Below are positions 37,502-47,152 of a stretch of 64,000 nucleotides of DNA, in pieces. Under the pieces are notes generated by a model, which was given only the letters and a program-made list of their open reading frames with translations, had not been told where the DNA came from and made no database searches. The stretch lies in the NCBI GenBank assembly GCA_963731585.1, contig CAVSWC010000013.1:1-64000 (forward strand), written 5' to 3'. Origin of the DNA: CANKHA01 sp963731585 (GTDB taxonomy: Bacteria; Pseudomonadota; Alphaproteobacteria; Rhizobiales; Xanthobacteraceae). How positions within the stretch are numbered: position 1 is the first letter of the stretch; each line of letters opens with the position of its first letter. The translations under genes were made by a program, and so were the position numbers.

Positions 37502-38518
37502 ATGTCTATCAAACGCAGATCACTTCTCTTCGGAGCGATTGCAGTTACCGCGGGTCTCTTCGCAGCTTCGTCGGTGCAGGCGCAGAACTTCTACGAAGGC
37601 AAGACGGTAACGATGATCGTGCCGCATTCCGCATCCGGCGGCTTCGCCAAATATGCGCAGCTGCTGGCGCCGGAAATTCAAAAGCAACTCAAGGCACGCA
37701 CGGTCAAGGTCGAGCACCATTCCGGCGCCGGCGGCTTGCTGGGACAGAATCTCGTGTGGCTTGCGAAGCCGGACGGGTTGACGTTCGGTCTCACCAGCGG
37801 GCCCGGGCTGGTTCTTGCGCAGCTCGGCGGCGCCGAAGGTGTCCAGTTCGACGCGGTGAAATTCACCTGGCTCGGCCGCGCGGCGCTGGACGACCGGGTG
37901 ATTTTCGTCGGCACGAAGTCGCCGATCAAATCGGTTGACGACGTCGTCAAGCTCGGGCGTCCCTTCAAGGTGCCGAGCCAGGGCGTCGACGAGGATTTTT
38001 ACGGCATGGCGATGCTTGCCGACATTTTCGGCTTCAAGCCCCAGTTCATTACCGGCTTCGAGGGCGGCGGCGACACCACGCTCACCGTGGTGAAAGGCGA
38101 GACCGACGGCCGCCTCACGTCTTGGACCTCGGCCGTGCCGATGCTGAAATCCGGAGACATCCGCCCGATCCTGTCGATCGGCGAGGAGCGGTATAAGGAC
38201 CAGCCGGACGTCCCGAACGCGCTCGAGCTCGTCAAAGATCCAGCCAAGCAGAAGACGATCCGGGCGCTGATCAATATTCAACGCGTGCACCGGAGCCTGT
38301 TCGGACCTCCCGGAATGCCGCCGGCAGTCGTGAACGAGTTGCGGGCCGGCATCCTGGCGGCGCTGAATGACCCGCAACTGCAGGAAAACGCCAAGAAGGC
38401 GAGCCTGCCCATCAACCCGATGGACGGCGCCGCGCAGCAGAAGGTCGTCGCCGAGATTTACGAGGCCAGCGGCGACATTACCCGGATCCTGAAAACGGCG
38501 ACGGCTTCAATCAAGTAG
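37502..38518 (+). CDS. tctC: Tripartite tricarboxylate transporter binding protein TctC
   Basis: 338 residues, intact. RRSLLFGAIAVTAGLFAASSVQAQ is the signal peptide; NFYEGKTVTMIVPHSASGGFAKYAQLLAPE follows. VKVEHHSGAGGLLGQNLVWLAKPDGLTFG and AVKFTWLGRAALDDRVIFVG are Bug-like but divergent, resembling the 27.8-kb copy (FYKGK/FYEGK start). GGAGGAT precedes ATG 37,502, 58 nt after tctB. The ligand-contact loop HSASGGF replaces the usual SAGGPTD, suggesting a non-citrate ligand. Confidence 0.9.
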   Translation: MSIKRRSLLFGAIAVTAGLFAASSVQAQNFYEGKTVTMIVPHSASGGFAKYAQLLAPEIQKQLKARTVKVEHHSGAGGLLGQNLVWLAKPDGLTFGLTSGPGLVLAQLGGAEGVQFDAVKFTWLGRAALDDRVIFVGTKSPIKSVDDVVKLGRPFKVPSQGVDEDFYGMAMLADIFGFKPQFITGFEGGGDTTLTVVKGETDGRLTSWTSAVPMLKSGDIRPILSIGEERYKDQPDVPNALELVKDPAKQKTIRALINIQRVHRSLFGPPGMPPAVVNELRAGILAALNDPQLQENAKKASLPINPMDGAAQQKVVAEIYEASGDITRILKTATASIK

Positions 38519-38543
38519 CCGCGGCAGTGCTTGATCATCCACA

Positions 38544-38570
38544 CCGCCCGCCGAAAGGCGGGCGGTTGCA
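38544..38570 (+). terminator. Hairpin after tctABC
   Basis: CCGCCCGCC (38,544-38,552) pairs perfectly with GGCGGGCGG (38,557-38,565), GAAA tetraloop, 25 nt after the tctC stop. Followed only by TTGCATG, so a weak U-tract. Confidence 0.6.
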
Positions 38571-38637
38571 TGATATATCTTGTGCGGGGCGGGCCTCGGC
38601 GTCAGTCGAGCAACGCCCGCCAGGTGGGAGAAAGTTG

Positions 38638-40439
38638 ATGAGCAACGTGCTGAACGGCGGTCAGATCATCGTCGATTACCTGATCCGCGAAAAAGTGCCT
38701 TATACGTTCGGCCTTTGCGGACACGGCAATATCGGCTTCATCGACGCCCTCTACGAACGCTCGAGCGACATCAAGACGATCTCCGTCCACCACGAGGCCG
38801 TGGCCGGGTTCATGGCCGATGTCTACTACCGCGTCTGCGGCCAGCCGACGGCGACCTTCACCTCGTGCGGCCCCGGTTCGGCGAACATGCCGATCGCGCT
38901 CGGCAACGCCTTTCTCGATTCCGTGCCGTTCATGGCCATCACCGGAAACGTGCCGACGAGCCAGTTCAACAAGGGCGCCTTCCAGGAGCTCTATCGGCAC
39001 CAGCAGGCCGACTATCCCTCCACCGTGCGCGCCTACTGCAAGCGCGTGTTCCAGCCGACCCGCGGCGAGATGGTCCCGGCCGCTGTCCGGCAGGCCTGGA
39101 AAACCATGGTGACCGGGCGGCCCGGCCCGGTGGTGCTCGACGTTCCGTTCGACGTCTTCAAGGAGGCGGCGGCCGAGGAAAGCCCGCGGCCGGAAGAGTG
39201 GACGGCGAATATCTCCTCGCGCTGCGGCGCCGACCCGGAAGGCGTGGTGAAAGCCGCGGACATGCTGCTCGCAGCCGAGCGCCCGGTGATCCTTGTCGGC
39301 CAAGGGGTGAAGTACGGCGGCGCCACGGCCGATCTCCTCAAGCTGGCGGAGCGTCTGCGCATCCCCGTCGCCTATTCAGCGAGCGGCCAGGGCGCGATCG
39401 ACACCAACCATGAGCTCTCGCTCGGGCTGGTGGCGCGCGCCGGCGAATACCAGGCCAATCATGCCACGCGGCAGGCGGACGTCCTGCTTGCGCTCGGTGT
39501 CCGCTTCGACGACCGCACGTCAAGTTCGTGGATTCCGGGCTACTCCTTCACCATCCCGCCGACCCGGCTGATCCATGTCGACATCGATCCGGAGGAGATC
39601 GGCCGAAACTATCCCGTCGCGCTCGGGCTGATGGCCGACGTGCGCACCTTCCTGCGCCAGCTGCTGGCCGAGCTGGACCGCCGCGGCAACGTCTCGGAGA
39701 TTCCTGCCAGCGCGCAGGCAATGGCTGGCAGCGATCGAGGGCTATCGCCGGGAATGGGAGCAACTCATCGCCCCGGGCTTCACCGACGATTCCAGTCCCA
39801 TTCACCCGCAGCGGGCCGCGCACGAGATCGATCGCGCGCTGCCGGAGGACGCCATCCTCGTGAGCGACATCGGCGTCCACCACAATTGGCTGATCCAGTT
39901 CTGCAAGCCGCGCCGACCGGATTCGCTGATCGGCTCGATGGGCTTCGGCCCCATGGGCTTCGGCGTCGCCGGGGTTCTGGGAGCGAAGCTGGCGGCCCCC
40001 GATCGCCCATGCGTCTCGGTCTGCGGCGACGGCGCCTTCTACATGTATCCGAACGTGCTCAGCACGGCGATCGAGTACAAGATCCCGGCGGTCTGGGTGG
40101 TCTGGAACAACTTCGCCTACGCCTCCATCCGCGGCCTGCAGCGCGGCTATCTCGGCGGCCGCGAGCTCGCGACCGACTTCCGCGATCCCGATACCGGGCT
40201 AGCCTTACAATCCGGACTTCGCCGCCATGGCGCGCTCGGCCGGGGTTGCGGGCGTGACGATCAACCGTGCGGGAGATCTGGGTGACGCCATCCGTGCCGG
40301 CATCGCGTCGGGACGGCCCTATCTGATCGATGCGCATATCGGCGCTGAGAACAATCCGGGTGGCGCCGGGGTGTGGGAGCTGCCGGGGCTTGGCGTCAGC
40401 AAGCCGACCATCGGCAAGCGCTACGAGCCGGCCGGGTAA
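38638..40439 (+). CDS. Thiamine-diphosphate enzyme, acetolactate-synthase-like, two +1 frameshifts
   Basis: Three-domain TPP enzyme of ~600 residues. The activating Glu is in SVHHEAVAGFMADVYYR, the central domain spans ~200-340 (PVILVGQGVKYGGATADLLK), and the TPP-binding motif runs from VCGDGAFYMYPN to VWVVWNN. Extra bases near 39,722 (ASAQA to WLAAIEGY) and 40,203 (DTG to PYNPDFAAMAR). GGGAGAAAG precedes ATG 38,638. Acetolactate synthase, glyoxylate carboligase and benzoylformate decarboxylase belong to this family; being in a catabolic operon with no ilvH makes a decarboxylase or carboligase of the degraded compound more likely than ilvB. Confidence 0.85.
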
Positions 40440-40458
40440 CGGAATCACGGAGAGACGA

Positions 40459-41628
40459 ATGCGTGCCGAAGAATCCCAGAATTTCCGCTTGCTCGGCCAC
40501 GATCCGTCCGCGGCCTGGGGCGGCGGCAGTCTGGTCGAGGTTCACAAGGGTTTCGCCTATGTCGGCGCAGTCGGCGGCAATCGCGACAAAACACATGGTT
40601 TTACCGTTCACGACGTTCGCGATCCCACCAAGCCCAAGAAGGTTTGGGAATTCAAGGCGCCGCCGAAAATCCAGATGCACAAGCTGCGCATCGTCGGGGA
40701 TGATTTTCTTTACGTGAATTCCGAAGCGCTGCCGGGCGAGGCCGGGAAGGGCGCCCGCGGCGGGTTCTACATCTTCGACATCAGCAAGCCCGGCGAGCCC
40801 AAGCTTGCCGGTTTCTACGATATGCCCGGAAGCGGCCCGCACCGGTTCGGTATCGACAACAAGCTCAAGCTCGGCTTCTTCCCCAACGACGCGCCCGGCT
40901 GGGACCACCGCGTCATCTGGTCGATGGATGTTTCCGATCCGCTCAAGCCGGAAGTGATCAGCATCTTCGGCTTGCCGTGGCAAAAATCCGATACCGCCGG
41001 CCTCGGGAACGATCCTACACCCAATGAGGACGCAAAGACGTTGCACGGCCCGCCGATGGTTCGCGGCAATCGGATGTACTGCGCCTTCTGGGGCGGCGGC
41101 GTCGCGGTGATCGACTGCACCGATCAACGCGCGCTGAATCTGCTGGGCCACGTCAGCTGGACGCCGCCCTTTGTCGGTTCGACCCATACCGCCTGTCCGG
41201 TCGGCGACCGGCCTTACCTCGTGGTGACCGACGAGGCGCGCGCGTCGAAAAAATATTGGGACAGCCAGTTCATGTGGATCGTGGACATCCGGGATGAGAA
41301 CAACCCGGTTCCGGTCTCCACCTGGTTTCCCGAGCGCGAGAAATATTTCGATCGTGAAGGCCGTTTCGGCGCGCACAATATCGTGGAGCATATCGCAGCC
41401 GACGGACCGCTGAAGGATATCGTCTTCATCACCTATTTCAACGCCGGGCTGCGGGCTGTCGATGTCAGCGACGTGCTGCGCCCGCGCGAGGTTGGGTTTT
41501 ACGTGCCGGCGCGCGCCGACGGCCAGCGCGAAATCCAGTCAAACGATATTGGAACCGACGAGCACGGCCGTCTGTATCTGATCGACCGCTGGGACGGCGG
41601 CATGCACATTGTCGAATACACGGCCTGA
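40459..41628 (+). CDS. LVIVD-repeat beta-propeller protein, paralogue 2
   Basis: Intact 389-residue homologue of the 33.1-kb gene. NFRLLGHDPSAAWGGGSLVEV at the N-terminus matches paralogue 1. Blades include FTVHDVRDPTKPKKVWEFKA, FYIFDISKPGEPKLAGFYDM and AVDVSDVLRPREVGFYVPA. Conserved His and Asp in MHKLRIVGDD, GPHRFGIDN and LHGPPMVRGNRM. No signal peptide is visible. It follows the TPP gene by 19 nt with ACGGAGAGA upstream of ATG, so both are in one operon. Molecular function unknown. Confidence 0.85.
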   Translation: MRAEESQNFRLLGHDPSAAWGGGSLVEVHKGFAYVGAVGGNRDKTHGFTVHDVRDPTKPKKVWEFKAPPKIQMHKLRIVGDDFLYVNSEALPGEAGKGARGGFYIFDISKPGEPKLAGFYDMPGSGPHRFGIDNKLKLGFFPNDAPGWDHRVIWSMDVSDPLKPEVISIFGLPWQKSDTAGLGNDPTPNEDAKTLHGPPMVRGNRMYCAFWGGGVAVIDCTDQRALNLLGHVSWTPPFVGSTHTACPVGDRPYLVVTDEARASKKYWDSQFMWIVDIRDENNPVPVSTWFPEREKYFDREGRFGAHNIVEHIAADGPLKDIVFITYFNAGLRAVDVSDVLRPREVGFYVPARADGQREIQSNDIGTDEHGRLYLIDRWDGGMHIVEYTA

Positions 41629-41636
41629 AACCCCAT

Positions 41637-41656
41637 GCCGCCGGCCTGCCGGTGGC
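41637..41656. terminator. Short hairpin between convergent genes
   Basis: GCCGCCGG (41,637-41,644) pairs with CCGGTGGC (41,649-41,656), one G-U pair, loop CCTG. It lies between the LVIVD stop and the stop of the convergent amidohydrolase; could serve both directions. Confidence 0.45.
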
Positions 41657-41683
41657 GCGTTATCGGTGGCGTGAGCGGGTTGT

Positions 41684-42547
41684 TCATCCCGTTAATGCGG
41701 GCCAGACTCTGAGGGCTGTCTCGCCGAATATCCAGCGGCGATCTTCCTCACGCACGAACGCGAGCGCTTCCTGCGACGCCTGCAATCGCGTCTTGATGTC
41801 GCCGAACCGCGGATGCGCCGGATAATTCGAGCTCCACATGATCCGCTTCGCACCAAACCGGTCCAGCAAGGTTTGATAAAATTCCTGCGAGGTGCCGCCG
41901 GCTTTGACCGCCGCATCGATGTTGTTGACGGCGGTCTTCACATAGACGTTCGGATTCTCGGCGTAGTCGAAGAGGGGATTCAGGACCGGATAGGGCGGAC
42001 GGCCGACCTCATGGCCCCAGCCGTGATCGAAGGCCACCCTGACGCCGGGGTATTTGTCCATGGCGCGCCGGGTCTGGGCGATCACGCCGATGCGGTCGGT
42101 GATGGTGAGCGGAACGTCGAGTTGCTCGATGCGCGCCCAGAGCGGGAAAGTCTCCGGCCTGCCCAACGAGCTTTCCGGCAGCCGGCCCCGCATAAAGCGC
42201 ACGCCGACCGCGCCTTCTTGCTCGACCAGCCGGGATAATTCATCCGGCGCCGCCGGGTCCATCGGATCGACGATCGGGATCGCCACGAAGCGGTCCGTGT
42301 GCGCGGCCACCGAATCCATCGTGTAGCGGTTGTCGTATTCGTAAACGTAATAGGCCTGCACCAGCGTCGCCTTGTCGATGCCGGCGTCGTCCATCATCCG
42401 GATCAGGTCTTCCACCGGCGTCACCGGCCACTCGTCCTGGCCGAGTTCAGTGACTTTGGGGATGGTGCCGGCGCTCGCGGTATCCGCGATCTGCGGATAA
42501 TTCTGGCGGTCATCGGTGAAGGCGTGGACGTGGGTATCGATGATCAA
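41684..42547 (-). CDS. Amidohydrolase-2-family metal-dependent hydrolase
   Basis: 287 residues, intact. MIIDTHVHAFTDDRQNYPQ carries the HxH metal motif. DHGWGHEVG and the C-terminal RIMWSSNYPAHP complete the TIM-barrel site (Asp of the usual SDYPH is replaced by Asn in SSNYP). This family hydrolyses lactones (PDC hydrolase) or decarboxylates aromatic acids. It faces the LVIVD gene and starts a minus-strand operon end: 2-hydroxyacid dehydrogenase, FAH-family enzyme and second dehydrogenase lie upstream. Confidence 0.88.
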   Translation of the reverse strand: MIIDTHVHAFTDDRQNYPQIADTASAGTIPKVTELGQDEWPVTPVEDLIRMMDDAGIDKATLVQAYYVYEYDNRYTMDSVAAHTDRFVAIPIVDPMDPAAPDELSRLVEQEGAVGVRFMRGRLPESSLGRPETFPLWARIEQLDVPLTITDRIGVIAQTRRAMDKYPGVRVAFDHGWGHEVGRPPYPVLNPLFDYAENPNVYVKTAVNNIDAAVKAGGTSQEFYQTLLDRFGAKRIMWSSNYPAHPRFGDIKTRLQASQEALAFVREEDRRWIFGETALRVWPALTG

Positions 42548-42587
42548 GACTTGGTCCTTTTAGTTGGCAGCAGGGCCAGACAGCGCA

Positions 42588-43581
42588 TCACGACCATCGC
42601 CCCGCGAAATGTTTGTGGTTGAGTGCTTCGGGGTTAATGACATCGACCGGCTTGCCGCTCGCATAAGCCAGAATCCGGTCGTACTGGTCGGAGAAATAAT
42701 CGTCGAGCTGCTCGGCTTCGACGAAACCAAGATGCGGCGTGCATACGGCATTCGGCAGATGCAGGAGCGGATGGTCAGGCCGCGTCAACGGCTCTTCGTC
42801 GTAGACGTCAACCGCCGCGAAGGCAGGCCGTCCCATCTTCAGCCCAGCCACCAGCGCGCCCGGCTCCACGAGGCCGTCGCGCGCGGTATTGACCAAAAGC
42901 GCGCCCGGCTTCATGGACGCAAGATCCGCCGCGGTGATGCAGCCGCGCGTCTCCGGAACAAGCCGGATCGCCAGCGTCAGCACGTCCGATCGGCGGAACA
43001 GCTCTTCCTTTGTGTCCACGGTGGCAAATCCGGCCGCGGCCGCCGCGTTGCGGCCGCGCTGCCGCGACCAGACCAGGACATCCATCCCGAATGCCTTGCC
43101 GTAGTCGGCAAGCGCCGACCCGATACGCCCATAGCCGTAGATTCCAAGCGTCCTGCCCCGCAGGGAGCGCCCGAGCGAGCCTTGCCACTGGCCCGACTTC
43201 AGGCGCTGAACCTCGTGCGGGATGTTCCGCATGGAAGCCAGGATGAGCGCCCAGGTCGAGCTCGGCGGCGCCGCGCGGCTGCCGCGGATGGCTCGCGCAG
43301 ACGAGCACGCCGCGGCGTGTGCAGGCTTCCACGTCCACGTGCGGACACGGCCCGTTGATCGTCAGCATCCGCAGGTTCGGCGCGCCGTCCAGCACCTGCT
43401 TGGTGATCTTGGTGCGCTCGCGAATAAGCACGATGGCTTCGGTGTCTTTCAGGCGCGACGCCAGGATGGCGGGATCGCGCACGATGTCACTCCAGATCTC
43501 GACCTCGTGCGCGGCGACTTTCGAGAACGAAGGCAATTGCCGGGCCGCGTCGACGTAATCATCGGGAATGGTGATCTTCAT
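42588..43581 (-). CDS. D-2-hydroxyacid dehydrogenase family protein A, frameshifted
   Basis: NAD(P)-dependent dehydrogenase. N-terminal substrate domain (MKITIPDDYVDAARQLPSFSK ... NLRMLTINGPCPHVDVEACTRRGVLVCAS). Rossmann motif GIYGYGRIGSALADYGKAFGM. Catalytic Arg in LLVNTARDGLVE, Glu in DVYDEEPLTRP and His in AVCTPHLGF are all present. A frame change lies at 43,235-43,290. Its ATG overlaps the stop of the FAH gene by 4 nt, so they are translationally coupled. Confidence 0.87.
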
Positions 43582-44447
43582 GATGCTGCGTCCTGCTCGG
43601 CGACCACCGGGTTCTGCAGGCTCCCGACGCCGCTGACGTCTATGCGCAGCACGTCACCGGCCTTGAGGAAACGCGGCGGATCAAAGCGAACGCCGGCTCC
43701 GGTCGGCGTGCCGGTCAGGACGACGTCACCCGGAAGCAGCCGCGCGAAGGTTGAGATGTATGAAATAAGGTAAGCAAACGAGTAGATCAGGCGGTCCGTC
43801 GTGTCGCTTTGCCGCAGCTCATCGTTGACCCAGGTTTTCAGCGTCAATGACGGCAGTTCGACTGCTTCGGTGTCGATCCAGGGGCCCAGGCTGCCGCTGG
43901 CGTCGAAATTCTTTCCCGGCGTGATCTGCCGGTTCGAGTGCTTCATCCAATCTCGTACCGATCCTTCGTTGGCGATGCTGAGGCCTGCGATATGCGCGGC
44001 CGCAGACTCCATCGGAATGCGCCGGCCTTCGGTGCCGATGACAATCGCGATCTCGCCTTCGTAATCGAGCTCGACCGATTCCGGCGGCAGCGACAACGGT
44101 TGGCCATGGGCCGCGAAAGAGGCGGTGGTGCGCAGGAACAGGCTCGGCTTGGCTACGGGGGCTTTGTAGCCCGCTCCCTTATATTCATCGTGTCGTTCCG
44201 GATAGTTCACGCCGACGCAGACAATCTTGCTGGGTTGGTCGACGGGAAGCTCGAAACTGTAATCGTCCGGTCCGAGATCTGGAGCATGGCGGGCCGCGAG
44301 ATCGCTCGCCACGTCTAGCTTGCCGGCCGTCAGTAGGCTGCGGACGTCCGGTATGCGAGCCATGCGGGCGCCGAGATCGACGATGCCGCCATCCATGAAG
44401 GCGCCGAAACCCGTGCGGGTCTTGGTCCGAAATCGCGTGAGTCTCAC
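43578..44447 (-). CDS. Fumarylacetoacetate-hydrolase-family protein
   Basis: 289 residues, intact. The metal-binding core is VELDYEGEIAIVIG (two Glu), and ANEGSVRDWMKHSNRQITPGKNFDASGSLGPWI. VLTGTPTGAG lies near the C-terminus. Family members hydrolyse C-C bonds (acylpyruvases), hydrate or decarboxylate oxo-acids in aromatic and sugar-acid catabolism. Start ATG gives MRLTRFRTKTRTGFGAFMD. Sits between two 2-hydroxyacid dehydrogenases. Confidence 0.9.
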   Translation of the reverse strand: MRLTRFRTKTRTGFGAFMDGGIVDLGARMARIPDVRSLLTAGKLDVASDLAARHAPDLGPDDYSFELPVDQPSKIVCVGVNYPERHDEYKGAGYKAPVAKPSLFLRTTASFAAHGQPLSLPPESVELDYEGEIAIVIGTEGRRIPMESAAAHIAGLSIANEGSVRDWMKHSNRQITPGKNFDASGSLGPWIDTEAVELPSLTLKTWVNDELRQSDTTDRLIYSFAYLISYISTFARLLPGDVVLTGTPTGAGVRFDPPRFLKAGDVLRIDVSGVGSLQNPVVAEQDAAS

Positions 44448-44464
44448 GTGGCGGCTCCTCTACC

Positions 44465-45485
44465 TCACGTCGCGTTCAAGACGCCGTCCGGGTTTTCGCC
44501 GCGGAAGAAGCGCGTGATGTTCGCCAGGGCCGCACGATAATCGGCTTCGCGGCCCTGATAGGATCCGCCGCCGAGGTGGGGCGTGAGCACGACGTTGGGC
44601 ATTCGCAGCAGGGGGCTCGTGTCCGGCAGCGGCTCCTCGTGAAAGACGTCGAGTCCGGCCATCCCGATGACACCGCGTGAGAGCGCGTCGATGAGCGCGG
44701 GCTCGTCCACGATTCCGCCGCGTGCCACATTGATGAGAGTGGCCGTCGGCTTCATCATCGCGAACTCCGCGGCGCCGATCATTTTTTCGGTCTGCGGCGT
44801 GTGCGGGAGGATGAGGGTGACGTAATCCACCTTTTTCAGCAGGTCGTGTAACGGCAGGTAGGTCGCTTCGTACGCCTTCTCGACATCCGGCGAATGGCGC
44901 GTTCTTTGATGGTAGAAGACGTCCATGCCGAAGGCCCGGCAGCGGCGGGCAAACTCCATTCCGATATCGCCGAGCCCGATGATGCCGACGGACGCTCCCA
45001 TCAGCTCGATCACACCCTGAATCTTCGCCCAGTTTCCGCGAATTCCGCGCTGTGAGGTGCGGATCGGCGAGAGGCCCAGCTCGCGGTAGACTGCGTTCTC
45101 GACCGCGCGGTGTCCGGGAAGCAGCTTATGTGCGCATGCAAGCATGAGTGCGAATGCATGTTCGGCGACCGCGACATTTCGAAACAGCGGCATGGTGGCG
45201 ACTGGGATTCCACGCTCCGTCGCGGCTGCCACGTCGACATTCTTGCAGTTGAGCCCATGCTTCTGGATGAACCGCAATGCGGGAGCGGAGCGGATCGCCT
45301 CGCCGGACAATTCGTCCTTGTAGATGTAAACGGCATCGGCCTTCGCAATCAGTTCGTTCAACTTTTGGGTTCCCTGACCCAGATAACTCAGGAGCTCGAA
45401 CTGGCGGGATTCCGGCAGCTCGCCGACGCGCTGAACGAGCCCTTCGGATTCCGAATTCGAGCAGTAGCCGGACAGGTCTATCCAT
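44465..45485 (-). CDS. D-2-hydroxyacid dehydrogenase family protein B, frameshift near start
   Basis: About 340 residues. KADAVYIYKDELSGEAIRSAPALRFIQKHGLNCKNVDV is the substrate domain, VGIIGLGDIGMEFARRCRAFGMDV the NAD site. Catalytic residues: Arg in LINVARGGIVDEPAL, Glu in DVFHEEPLPD, His in VVLTPHLGGGSY. I place the start at ATG 45,485 (MDRPVRLLLEFGIR), which joins the main frame at about 45,440 (EGLVQRVGELPESRQ) through one indel; in-frame ATG 45,532 gives an unnatural N-terminus. Only distantly similar to dehydrogenase A. Confidence 0.85.
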
Positions 45486-45927
45486 TGGCAGCGGCCCGCG
45501 GTGTGATGCCGGCAGCCGGGATTACCGGACAATTCCGCACGTCTGATCGACCACTCACTCCCCGGCTCCTCTCATCCGTCCAGCCGCCCGCCTCCGGCAC
45601 GTCTTCGCCGGTGCGACAGCCGGTCCCGGTTCGCGCACGAGGCAGATGGGCCGCTTAGGCTTGGGGCTTACCGCCGAGGTTAGACAGCTTGGACGAAGTC
45701 CGCAACGATCCGCGGTGACGCTTGGTCAACTCGATCGCGACGGGGCGTCACAATTGACGACCTGACCTCTTTAGAATGAGGGGCATACGAAATCATGATC
45801 GCTGCTAGCAGATTATTTAAATTGAAAAGCCTTGCCGGACGCACTTAGCTTTTGGGCAAAGGCACGCTACGATGGGCGGAAATCTAACAGATAAAGTCCG
45901 CCGAAGAGCGGACGACAGGAGGGGAAA
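45486..45927. other. Divergent intergenic region
   Basis: 442 bp between the dehydrogenase B start and the first binding protein. No gene is supported. The part 45,780-45,870 is AT-rich compared with its surroundings and is likely to hold the promoter of the ABC importer; I could not fix convincing -35/-10 boxes. GGAGGGGA sits before the ATG at 45,928. Confidence 0.4.
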
Positions 45928-47017
45928 ATGCTCAAGCATCTTTTATCGACGGCAGCCGGCCTTGCCGGATTATGCGCTCTCCTGCATGCCGGGGAGCGCT
46001 CATGCGCAGGTCAAGGCGACATACGACGAGATTGTGGCTGCAGCCAAGAAAGAACCGCCGGTGCAGTGGTGCACTGGGATGTCCGGGAAAGAGTCGCAGC
46101 CGCTCGTGAATGCTTTCAAGAAGGCGTATCCGGACGTTCCTGAGGTCAATGATTTCGAGTGCTCCGGCCAGGACGCCACGCAAAGGGTGCTCACCGAGTG
46201 GAAGGCCCGCATTACACAGGTCGACCTCCTGGATACCGATACCGAGATCCTGCAGGTCATGGAGGATCAGAACCTCACGCATGTGCAGAACTGGTCGGTG
46301 TTCAAGGGATCGCCGATCGAGATCGATCCAACCTACATATTCTACAAGGGCCGCGTTCTCACCGTCGGGCAGGCTCACCGCGTTATCTGGTACAATCCCA
46401 AGATCCTGAAGTTCGAGGACGCGCCGAGGAGCCTCGAGGAGTGCGCTAATCCGAAATACAAAGGTATCCTTGCGGCGGATGTCCGCCCGGCGCTTTTTGA
46501 GTTGTCAAAAGACGTCGGAGGGCCGTGGAACGAGGAGCAGCTGAAGAAATGGGCTGCCGGCATCAAGGCGAATAGCCCGCTTTGGACCAGAGGCGCGGCG
46601 CATGCATACCAAGTCATTTCGTCAGGCGAGCGGGGGCTGATTTGTGGGCAGCAGTTGCACGGCTTGTTCCGCGGAGGCATTGATCCCGCCAATGCCAATG
46701 CTCCAATCCAGTTCATCATTCCGAATCCGTCGATAGCCCGCGACTACACCCGGCTTGTCATAGCTCCGAAGCCGACTGCGCCGAATGCGACGGTTCTTTT
46801 TGCGGCCTTCCTGGCCTCGAACAAGGGACAGGCGGCGATGGCCGAGATGAATCCGGGCTATGCATCGGTTTACGTCAACGGCAGCTACACCCAGAAGGCC
46901 TACGAGAAGTTCGGAGCCAAGGTTCTGCGCGCCTCACAGGAAGAGCTCGCCAAGGTCACGGACAATTTCACCAACATCATTCTGACCGAATGGGGGTTCC
47001 CGTCGGCGGCCAAGTAA
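45928..47017 (+). CDS. ABC-transporter solute-binding protein, tandem copy 1, frameshift in signal peptide
   Basis: Type-2 (iron/polyamine-like, family 1) periplasmic binding protein. MLKHLLSTAAGLAGLCALL is the signal start, then an extra C near 45,985 shifts frame to MPGSAHAQVKATYDEIVAAAKKE; comparison with copy 2 shows the single insertion clearly. Mature part: QWCTGMSGKESQPLVNAFKKAYPDV, FKGSPIEIDPTYIFYKGRV, GERGLICGQQLHGLFRGGID, FLASNKGQAAMAEMNPGYASVYV. If the shift is real, the mature protein would not be exported. Ligand unknown. Confidence 0.88.
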
Positions 47018-47049
47018 ACCAGTAGCCTGCAAAATTCATGAGACGATGA

Positions 47050-47090
47050 CGGCGGGAGCACCATGCAGCACGGCGCATGTTGCTCCGCCG
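47050..47090 (+). terminator. Hairpin after binding protein copy 1
   Basis: CGGCGGGAGCA (47,050-47,060) pairs with TGCTCCGCCG (47,081-47,090) with one bulged G; the 20-nt loop contains CATG...CATG. No T run. Possible attenuator or mRNA stabiliser between the tandem genes. Confidence 0.4.
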
Positions 47091-47152
47091 CTTCACAAGA
47101 AGACGGGCGCTAGAACGTGGTCCGACGAAGGGCGAAGCTAAGGAAGAGGAAA

